Part shown: in pieces, positions 1-5,502 of the stretch
How the letters are laid out: every line of letters begins with the position of its first letter
Position numbering within the stretch: the stretch's first letter is position 1
Source of the DNA: Verrucomicrobiota bacterium
Lineage (GTDB): Bacteria > Verrucomicrobiota > Verrucomicrobiia > Limisphaerales > JAHEOI01
NCBI GenBank assembly: GCA_018610125.1
Contig: JAHEOI010000092.1
Location: 1-10,182, forward strand
DNA: 10,182 nt
Direction: 5' to 3'
Made by a program: the position numbers and the translations under genes
The notes under the pieces: model-generated
Told to the model about the DNA's origin: nothing
Seen by the model: only the letters and a program-made list of their open reading frames with translations
Databases searched by the model: none

Positions 1-1
1 A

Positions 2-124
2 TCTGTCGGACCGTGGGCTCTGCTGGCCGCGACGTTGGCGTGTCTCCTCACCGCCGCCGTCGCGGGCGCCTTTTTTCATTCCGGCGCCGGGACACTCGAG
101 CTTTCAGTGATAACGCCTCCCTGA
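2..124 (+). CDS. C-terminal fragment of a membrane protein (5' end outside window)
   Basis: The second reading frame is open from the window edge to a TGA at 122-124 and encodes 40 residues. They begin SVGPWALLAATLACLLTAAV, continue as a hydrophobic alanine- and leucine-rich stretch of about 25 residues, and end in a short polar tail, SVITPP. This is what the last transmembrane helix and tail of an integral membrane protein look like. The competing plus-strand frame at 13-264 is arginine- and serine-rich and overlaps the HEPN gene, so I prefer this one. The family cannot be named from 40 residues; a transporter is only a guess. The gene converges on the HEPN gene, with 37 bases between the two stop codons and no convincing terminator in that gap. 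Confidence 0.5.
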   Translation, partial: SVGPWALLAATLACLLTAAVAGAFFHSGAGTLELSVITPP

Positions 125-161
125 CAAGGCCCTATTCTGCGGCCAAGCTTATTACTCGCCG

Positions 162-557
162 TCATCTGTTGAACACCAAGGGCCGGCATGCCTCAATAAA
201 GCGCCTTGCGCGTTCGATCTCTTGTTCTGCCTGCTCAGAGGTAAATTCGCTGCGCGTATGGTAGTCACTTACCTCCCGGTATGTCTCAAGATGCCCTAAA
301 TCGCCGGCTGCGTCCTCGGGCAGCAATCCTCCTTTCACAAAATGCAGACTGATAAGCTGGATTAAGCCGCGATGCGACTTCGGCTCTAATCCTTTAGTCA
401 AAAGCAAGGCTCGTGCCCAGTGATACGCCGCATAATAGGCCCTGGAGACCGCATCGTTGGCAAAGCCACCGGCCTGGAGATGCTCCGCGGCGGCGAGACA
501 CTCATTCCCCCGCTCGATTTCATCACGCGAATTGGCGTCGCGATTGGGCCCGGTCAT
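162..557 (-). CDS. HEPN-domain protein, probable toxin partner of the adjacent nucleotidyltransferase
   Basis: This encodes 131 residues. The helical core (about 12-125) has the classic HEPN signature: SRAYYAAYHWARALLLTKG at 38-56, followed by EPKSHRGL at 58-65. HEPN proteins are small helical, often RNA-cleaving proteins whose active site is an R-X4-6-H motif. Here R94 and H100 give an R-X5-H within YREVSDYH near the third helix. I chose the ATG at 557 because it overlaps the upstream gene's TGA as ATGA, a translational-coupling arrangement. A longer frame reaching 704 would overlap the nucleotidyltransferase by 150 bases and adds a low-complexity N-terminus. By analogy with HepT/MntA, this would be the toxin, kept inactive by nucleotidylation by its partner. 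Members of this HEPN branch (PF05168-like) also occur outside toxin-antitoxin systems, so the toxin role is inferred. Confidence 0.85.
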   Translation of the reverse strand: MTGPNRDANSRDEIERGNECLAAAEHLQAGGFANDAVSRAYYAAYHWARALLLTKGLEPKSHRGLIQLISLHFVKGGLLPEDAAGDLGHLETYREVSDYHTRSEFTSEQAEQEIERARRFIEACRPLVFNR

Positions 558-928
558 AAGTCTATCCCGTATCGTTCCACCTCGAGCGCGAACGCACGCT
601 CGCGGTCCAACAAATGCCGAAATTGGGATTCCGCCATCGGGATAGGCTGAAGCAGAATCCCTTGCGATAGAATTCCCATTCGAAGCCCCTGCCGTACAAG
701 CCACTCGGTGTCCTCCGAGGTTATCCTATCCAACAACACCAGCACATCGATGTCTGAGGCGTTTGACCAGTCCCCCCGTGCCGCCGATCCAAATAACCGG
801 ATCCGTCTGAGCCGCTCCCCAAAGTGCGCCCGAACGGCATCGGCATAAGCGGCCGCAAGCTTCCGTGGGGTCGCCAACGTCTCCGCCTGATCGATTTCGG
901 ACTTGTTCCTTGGCAGTCCTTCGGCCAT
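554..928 (-). CDS. Minimal nucleotidyltransferase (MNT), probable antitoxin of an MNT-HEPN pair
   Basis: This encodes 124 residues of the DNA polymerase beta-like minimal nucleotidyltransferase fold. The catalytic motif GSX10DXD is complete: G47-S48, then D59-I60-D61, inside LFGSAARGDWSNASDIDVLV. The two aspartates bind the metal ions that activate a nucleoside triphosphate. MntA-type relatives transfer AMP onto a HEPN partner and so neutralise it. The start at 928 is preceded by a GGGGAG element 11 bases upstream of the ATG. The stop overlaps the HEPN start by four bases, so the two are almost certainly co-translated. The C-terminal half (ILLQPIPMAESQFRHLLDRER) is typical of stand-alone MNT proteins. 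The pair could instead be a housekeeping-like accessory module, but family and arrangement both favour toxin-antitoxin. Confidence 0.88.
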   Translation of the reverse strand: MAEGLPRNKSEIDQAETLATPRKLAAAYADAVRAHFGERLRRIRLFGSAARGDWSNASDIDVLVLLDRITSEDTEWLVRQGLRMGILSQGILLQPIPMAESQFRHLLDRERAFALEVERYGIDL

Positions 929-1245
929 GTCGCCTTGCTCTCCCCTAATTTACGTGTCTTTGGCCGTAACGCCACGATGCAACCTCGCCACTTCAATTGG
1001 ACACTTCCTCCCGCAACACGGTGGTACGCTCTCGGAGCTTTCCTAAATCGCTTTAGCGATTCCTGTAAATAGACGGAAGCGCTCCGTGGGACCAGAAGCC
1101 CCGGAATCTGGAAATTCGATGCCAGCCCGCCCTATCCAGAATCTTTCCAGGTCAATCGCTCCACTTGAGGGACGGCGTCAAAATGATTTTGGGGAATCGG
1201 ATCAACGTTGAATCCCGGGTCGATAACGAACCAGGATTCCGGCAG
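929..1245. other. Intergenic stretch with small palindromes and a coding-like tail
   Basis: There are 317 bases between the nucleotidyltransferase start and the stop of the enolase-superfamily gene. The left part should hold the promoter of the MNT-HEPN pair, but I see no good -35/-10 pair. The middle holds the palindrome listed at 1046-1061, and another with five-base arms (ACGGA/TCCGT) at 1072-1086. The right part (1132-1245) stays in the enolase gene's reading frame after its TGA and looks coding on the minus strand for 37 codons; see the findings. No RNA gene is visible. Confidence 0.5.
1046..1061. repeat. Perfect palindrome (7-base arms, TT loop)
   Basis: AATCGCT and AGCGATT are exact inverted repeats separated by TT. 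No T run follows on either strand, so a rho-independent terminator is unlikely. It could be a weak stem-loop at the 3' end of the enolase-family transcript. Confidence 0.5.
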
Positions 1246-2589
1246 TCACGGGCGGACAAAGCTACCGTCGCGCTGCCGCAAGGGTCGCCAATAACCAGGG
1301 TGGTCCGGGAGAGGATGCTTTTTGGCAAGCTCTTCATTGACATCGATCCCGAGCCCGGGCGCCTCGTTAACGTACATATAGCCGTTCTTAACCGTGGGTG
1401 TGCCGGGAAAGACCTCGCGTGTCGCATCGGTGAAGTGCACCATTTCCTGCACGCCGAAATTGGGAATCGCAAGATCCAAGTGGGCGTTGGCGGCATGACC
1501 GACCGGAGAGACATCGGCGGGGCCATGCCATGCGCTCCGGACATCGAACCATTCGCCGAGCGACGCCATCTTGCGAGCCACGCTCAATCCTCCAACTTGG
1601 GAGATATGGACCCGGATGAAGTCGATCAACCGGTCCGTCATTAATCCCACCCATTCATGAGGATTGTTAAAGAGCTCCCCCATTGCCACAGGCACGCTCG
1701 TTTGCTGTCGTAGTCGCTTGAAGTAGCCATTGGATTCCGGCGGAAACGGATCCTCGATGAAGAAAGGATGATACTGCTCGAGCTCCTTCAAGAGCGTGAT
1801 GGCTTCGATCGGAGGCACCCTTTCATGGACATCATGAAGCAGCTCGATCTCTTGCCCGACCGCGTTGCGGATATGCTCGAACATCTTTGGCGTCATCCGA
1901 AGATACGGACCCGGCTCCATGAAGCCATCGGATGGCTTCCCAAAGCCGTGTTTCTTAAAATGCGGCTTTTCGGAGAGGTGGGGCGATCCATATCCACCCA
2001 GTTGGATTCGAATATGACGGAATCCCTCCTCCATGTTCCGGCGAACGCTCTCTTCAAGCTCTTCCAAGTCTTGCCCGTGGGAATGCGTGTAGGTGTCGAC
2101 AGCAAATCGACACTTCCCACCCAGAAGCTGATAAACGGGCATGCCCGCCCGCTTCCCTTTGATGTCCCACAGCGCTTGATCGAGTCCGCTCAAGGCGTTG
2201 TTCAATACCGGGCCATTTCGCCAATACGAGCTGGTGTAGGCCGTTTGCCAAATATCTTCGATATTATCGACATCGCGCCCTTTGGCAAACGGGTCGAGGT
2301 ATTCTTCAACGGCCGCTTTAACAGGCAAGGGACGCTGATTGAACGTGGCGCAGCCGACCCCGTACAGGCCGGGCTCACTGGTTTCGACCTTCACTACGGT
2401 AAGCCGCTGTCCCTGAGGGCAAGTCAAGATAGGCTTGACCTTGGTGATCGTTATCGGGGCCTCCCCTTTTTGCTCGGGACCACGGTCGTTGTCGTTTGCC
2501 GCAGCGGTCGCCGACGGGACCGCCCACCATCCGAGCGTGCCCGCGGCAGCCCCCCATCCGAGCCCTTTTATCATGTCACGTCGATTCAT
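1246..2589 (-). CDS. Tat-exported enolase-superfamily protein of the mannonate dehydratase (ManD/RspA) subgroup
   Basis: This encodes 447 residues. It opens with a twin-arginine signal, NRRDMIKGLGWGAAAGTLG, with cleavage probably near residues 29-31 (AAA before ND), so the product should be exported folded. The rest is a full-length mandelate racemase/muconate-lactonizing-type protein. An N-terminal capping domain (about 46-165) is followed by a TIM barrel with metal ligands D253 (LLHDVHERV), E279 (FFIEDPF) and E305 (AMGELFNN), plus H255 and H355 as catalytic-base candidates. These match ManD, which dehydrates D-mannonate to 2-keto-3-deoxygluconate. The residue two after H355 is proline (HGPADVSP), which I recall marking low-activity members, so the substrate is uncertain. 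The ATG at 2589 has GAGG six bases upstream. An in-frame ATG eight codons upstream and the open frame to 2685 would spoil the signal. It is a separate unit from the signalling block, from which a 280-base gap divides it. Confidence 0.9.
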   Translation of the reverse strand: MNRRDMIKGLGWGAAAGTLGWWAVPSATAAANDNDRGPEQKGEAPITITKVKPILTCPQGQRLTVVKVETSEPGLYGVGCATFNQRPLPVKAAVEEYLDPFAKGRDVDNIEDIWQTAYTSSYWRNGPVLNNALSGLDQALWDIKGKRAGMPVYQLLGGKCRFAVDTYTHSHGQDLEELEESVRRNMEEGFRHIRIQLGGYGSPHLSEKPHFKKHGFGKPSDGFMEPGPYLRMTPKMFEHIRNAVGQEIELLHDVHERVPPIEAITLLKELEQYHPFFIEDPFPPESNGYFKRLRQQTSVPVAMGELFNNPHEWVGLMTDRLIDFIRVHISQVGGLSVARKMASLGEWFDVRSAWHGPADVSPVGHAANAHLDLAIPNFGVQEMVHFTDATREVFPGTPTVKNGYMYVNEAPGLGIDVNEELAKKHPLPDHPGYWRPLRQRDGSFVRP

Positions 2590-2665
2590 GGTACACCTCG
2601 CTTCTTGAAACATTGATTTCGCTTTGTTGAACAACAGTCGGCCTCCCCTGCCTCCAAGTCGCAGT

Positions 2666-2693
2666 TTTATTCGATATCTCCCCAAAATGGCAA
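2666..2693 (-). promoter_or_regulatory. Candidate promoter for the enolase-family gene
   Basis: Read on the minus strand, TTGCCA (2693-2688, five of six bases of the -35 consensus) is followed after 16 bases by AATAAA (2671-2666, four of six of the -10). Transcription would start near 2659, giving a leader of about 70 bases before the ATG. The leader contains an exact palindrome, TTGTTGAACAA, at 2624-2634. This is judged by eye only. Confidence 0.35.
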
Positions 2694-2728
2694 TGCGAAA
2701 TCACCGGCCAAAAGTCCACAAGGCAATA

Positions 2729-2741
2729 CGGGAAATTCCCG
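2729..2741. promoter_or_regulatory. Palindrome upstream of the candidate enolase-gene promoter
   Basis: CGGGAAATTCCCG is an exact inverted repeat with six-base arms around a central A, lying about 35 bases upstream of the candidate -35. Position and symmetry would suit a regulator binding site, but no second copy was seen in the window. Confidence 0.3.
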
Positions 2742-2869
2742 CCGCGGTCAAAACGCGTCTTCGTTCCACTTCGACAGCCCCCGTCCGATCCGCGGTTGTT
2801 TTAAGCCCACCTGCTCCCAACATTCGCCCCCCTAAGGGCTTACCCTCAATTTCAGCCCGACTCGGAAAG

Positions 2870-3574
2870 CTACGATTCAGAGGAGAAATTCGACTCTTCC
2901 CAACGGACGGCATACCGCACCATTTCGGGCGCCGTTTGGCACTTGAGCTTTTCTTTAATGTTCTGTCGGTGGGCTTCTATGGTCTTGACACTGACATGCA
3001 AGGCCTCAGCGATCTCGCGGGTCCCTTTCCCACGACCGATAAGCTGGAACACTTCAAATTCCCGATCCGTCAAGCCTTTGATCAGTGATGCCTTGGTCTT
3101 GCTCGGATTCCCCCCGGAGAAGCTCTCCAGAATCGACGAAGCCATCCGATCGCTGACATAAATCTGCCCTTCCAGCACTCGGCGGATCGCCACCAGCAGC
3201 TTCTCCCCTCCCTCGTCCTTCATGAGATAACCGCGCCCGCCTGCCCGTAGCACGCGCTCTGCGTAAAGCGCTTCGTCGTGCATCGAGAGCACCAGTGTCT
3301 TGATATCGGGGTAAATCGCGTAAACATCCTTGATAAGCTCAAGGCCGCTTTTTTTTGGGAGAGTGATGTCGACCACCACGATATCCGGACGCTGCTTTTC
3401 AATGGCGTTCATCGCATACTGGGCATCGGACGCTTCGCCGCATACCGTCAGGTCCGGCTCATTATCGATCAAAAGCTTCAATCCTTGACGGGTGATCGGG
3501 TGATCTTCCACCAGCAACACGTTGGTCTGGGCCCCTTCCCTGGACGCCTCTGATTTCCCTTGGTCTCTACCCAT
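2870..3574 (-). CDS. NarL/FixJ-family response regulator (REC plus LuxR-type HTH)
   Basis: This encodes 234 residues. The receiver domain (about 17-135) has the acidic pair E23-D24 (LLVEDHP), phosphoacceptor D69 (VVVDITLPKKSG), S97 in the switch position (VLSMHD) and K119 (YLMKDE). A LuxR/GerE helix-turn-helix (about 169-224) follows, with LTDREFEVFQLIGRGKGTREIA and recognition helix VSVKTIEAHRQNIKEKL. It should bind DNA as a phosphorylated dimer. I chose the ATG at 3574 because GGAGG sits three bases upstream. The open frame continues to a TTG at 3607, which has no comparable ribosome site. The start overlaps the upstream kinase stop by eight bases, so its cognate kinase is almost certainly that HisKA_3 protein, the usual partner class for NarL-type regulators. 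Targets are unknown. No clear terminator follows. Confidence 0.93.
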   Translation of the reverse strand: MGRDQGKSEASREGAQTNVLLVEDHPITRQGLKLLIDNEPDLTVCGEASDAQYAMNAIEKQRPDIVVVDITLPKKSGLELIKDVYAIYPDIKTLVLSMHDEALYAERVLRAGGRGYLMKDEGGEKLLVAIRRVLEGQIYVSDRMASSILESFSGGNPSKTKASLIKGLTDREFEVFQLIGRGKGTREIAEALHVSVKTIEAHRQNIKEKLKCQTAPEMVRYAVRWEESNFSSES

Positions 3575-5060
3575 GATCCTCCGATTTAGCTGGAAGCTCC
3601 TCGGCAACGCGGTTGACGTTACAATTCACGAGCGTCCCCCCTTGCGTTCGCGGCTTCAGCGTTAAAGAGCCGCCGATCATGTTCGCGCGGTAGTTCATAA
3701 TTTTCATCCCCATACCGCCGCCGCTCCGATTTTCGTTCGGCGCTTCGCGGAACCCCCATCCGTTATCTTCTATTTCCAATTCAACCCCGCCGTCCTCTTG
3801 ACGTAAAGTCAAAGCAATCTCAGTGGCCTCACCATGCCGGAGCGCATTGTTGATCGCCTCTTGAGCGATTCGGTAGAGATGCGTCGCGGTTGCATTATCG
3901 TAAAGCCGAACCGGCGACTCGCAATGAAACGGACAGGAGACGCCGTAAACATCGGCCGTGTAACGGCCAAGCTGACTCAACGCGGTCATTAGGCCATTCT
4001 CGTCCAAGACAACCGGCGAAAGCCCTTTTGCGAGATTACGCGTCTGGGTGATCGCTTCGTTGACCAATCGGTTGATTTCGGCCACGCTTTCCGCTTCCGA
4101 ACAGCCTTGCGCGCTTAGCTTTTTGTGAAGCACCTGGCTCATAAACTCAATCCCGGCTAGGTGCTGACCGAGCCCGTCATGCAAGTCGTGGCCGAAACGC
4201 CGCTTCTCGATTTCACTGATCTCCAACACCTCCTGTTCCAACTGCCGGATGTCGGTGACATCGATGCCGGAGCCGATCACATATTCGATATTCCCGTCCG
4301 TGTCGAGCAAGGCATTGTTGGACCAAGCAATTAATCGGTGATCACCATTCCGAGTTACCCACGAATTCTCGTAATGGTTGGGAAAATGTCCATTTAAAAC
4401 ATCATCAAAAACTCCCTTCACTTGATCGGCCTCGTTGGGTCGGAGAAAAATGTCCCAAATCGTCTGCCCGCTCACCTCGTCAAATCGATAGCCGGTCAGC
4501 CGCTCGCAGGCCGAGTTGAAGCGAACAATCCGACCGGCTCGATCCAGCACGACGATAAGCGCATTTGACGTCTCCAAGATCGCCGACGTAAAGGCATGCT
4601 CCCGCCTAAAGGCCTCCTCCGTCACCTTCAGCTTCCGTTGCTGCTGAATCTGAGCCATGGCCCTGTCAACAATGCTCGGCAAGCGATCCAAAAAATCGGT
4701 ATCCTTGACCAAATAATCGAGCGCGCCCTGTTTCATCATGTTGACCGCCACACGCTCATCTCCTTGGCCCGTGATCACCAAAAACGGGATATCACGCCCC
4801 GAATCGGCCATCTCACGAATCAGGTCTTCGCCTCGCGTATCGGCCAGCTGAATATCGAGCAATAGCAGATCAATGGTCTCTTGCGATAAAAAAGCCAATG
4901 CCTCGTTGGGACAACAGGCGCGGACGACTTGATAGCCGTGCGCCCCCAAGCGCCTTTCAATCAGCCGGGATAAGCCTTGATCGTCATCAACGACCAAGAC
5001 CTTGGCCACGGTATTGGCGTCATCGGTCTCTCTTCCAGGCAATCGCTCACTCTCGCTCAT
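3567..5060 (-). CDS. REC-PAS-HisKA_3-HATPase histidine kinase with N-terminal receiver domain
   Basis: This encodes 497 residues with no membrane segment or signal peptide, so it is cytoplasmic. An N-terminal receiver (about 19-135) has D25-D26-D27, phosphoacceptor D69 (LLLLDIQLADTRG), T97 and K119. A linker helix leads to a PAS domain (about 157-270, TSNALIVVLDRAGRIVRFN to SGIDVTD). The HisKA_3 dimerisation domain follows, with probable phospho-accepting H294 in FGHDLHDGLGQHLAG. Last is a HATPase_c domain with N-box E401-N405 (AQEAINNALRHG), G1 box D432-N-G (EDNGWGF) and glycine-rich loop GGGMGM at 447-452. HisKA_3 kinases normally phosphorylate NarL-type regulators, and one follows with an eight-base overlap. 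The receiver at the front suggests that phosphorylation by another kinase controls this one. GGAGG lies three bases before the ATG, which overlaps the preceding gene by 14 bases. The PAS ligand is unknown. Confidence 0.94.
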   Translation of the reverse strand: MSESERLPGRETDDANTVAKVLVVDDDQGLSRLIERRLGAHGYQVVRACCPNEALAFLSQETIDLLLLDIQLADTRGEDLIREMADSGRDIPFLVITGQGDERVAVNMMKQGALDYLVKDTDFLDRLPSIVDRAMAQIQQQRKLKVTEEAFRREHAFTSAILETSNALIVVLDRAGRIVRFNSACERLTGYRFDEVSGQTIWDIFLRPNEADQVKGVFDDVLNGHFPNHYENSWVTRNGDHRLIAWSNNALLDTDGNIEYVIGSGIDVTDIRQLEQEVLEISEIEKRRFGHDLHDGLGQHLAGIEFMSQVLHKKLSAQGCSEAESVAEINRLVNEAITQTRNLAKGLSPVVLDENGLMTALSQLGRYTADVYGVSCPFHCESPVRLYDNATATHLYRIAQEAINNALRHGEATEIALTLRQEDGGVELEIEDNGWGFREAPNENRSGGGMGMKIMNYRANMIGGSLTLKPRTQGGTLVNCNVNRVAEELPAKSEDHG

Positions 5061-5502
5061 GGACCTCCGGGATCTTTAATAGGGGGATAAAGCCCCCGAG
5101 CCGCTTGACGGCCTCGGCAAATTTCTCGTAGGAGACGGGCTTGACAATGTAATTGCTACAACCCAGCTCATGGGCCCGCTCGACCTCGCGGGGATCATCG
5201 GTGGTTGTCAGCATGATCACCGGAATCTTGCGGTATTCACGGTGATCCTTGACTTGTCGAAGCACCTCGATGCCATCCACTTTCGGCATCCGAATATCCA
5301 ACAACAGCAAAAACGGCATCTCCAAAGTCGGCCTGCGAGAGGAATTCGAAGGCCATAGGTAGTCAAGCAGTTCCTGCCCATCCCCGAAACGCTCAATTCG
5401 GTTCTCCAGGCCAGCACGTCTCAGATTCTTCTCGATCAGCCGAGCGTGCCCTTCCTCGTCCTCGGCAAGTAGAATGACCGTTTCATTCGGCATAGGACTC
5501 AT
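5047..5502 (-). CDS. Single-domain response regulator (Rcp1-like, REC only)
   Basis: This encodes 151 residues consisting of one receiver domain with no output domain. Visible features are the acidic cluster E14-D15-E16 (LLAEDEEGHARLIEKNL), phosphoacceptor D69 (LLLLDIRMPKVDG), threonines 99-101 (MLTTTDD) and K121 followed by proline (IVKPVSYEKF). Sequence and length fit the Rcp1-like group, often partnered with phytochrome-like or other PAS/GAF kinases of the kind encoded just upstream. The ATG at 5502 overlaps that kinase's TGA as ATGA, so translation is probably coupled. Its own Shine-Dalgarno is weak, which fits coupling. A second ATG three codons in is possible. It could be a diffusible acceptor, a phosphate sink, or a shuttle between the two kinases. 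Confidence 0.93.
   Translation of the reverse strand: MSPMPNETVILLAEDEEGHARLIEKNLRRAGLENRIERFGDGQELLDYLWPSNSSRRPTLEMPFLLLLDIRMPKVDGIEVLRQVKDHREYRKIPVIMLTTTDDPREVERAHELGCSNYIVKPVSYEKFAEAVKRLGGFIPLLKIPEVHERE

Noticed and set aside
558..704. Longer start for the HEPN protein
   Set aside because: It would overlap the nucleotidyltransferase by 151 bases with no homologous-looking sequence; the ATGA overlap fits far better.
1768..2616. A 282-codon plus-strand open frame opposite the enolase-family gene (with another at 1165-1644)
   Set aside because: It lies wholly antisense to most of a clearly homologous gene, has no recognisable domain, and mirrors the codon bias of the real gene.
2803..2841. 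AAGCCC/GGGCTT inverted pair after the NarL-type regulator as a terminator
   Set aside because: The loop is about 27 bases and the stem is followed by AAAACAA, not U, on the minus-strand transcript.
3575..3607. TTG start 11 codons upstream for the NarL-type regulator
   Set aside because: The start codon is weak with no ribosome site, while the ATG at 3574 has GGAGG directly upstream.
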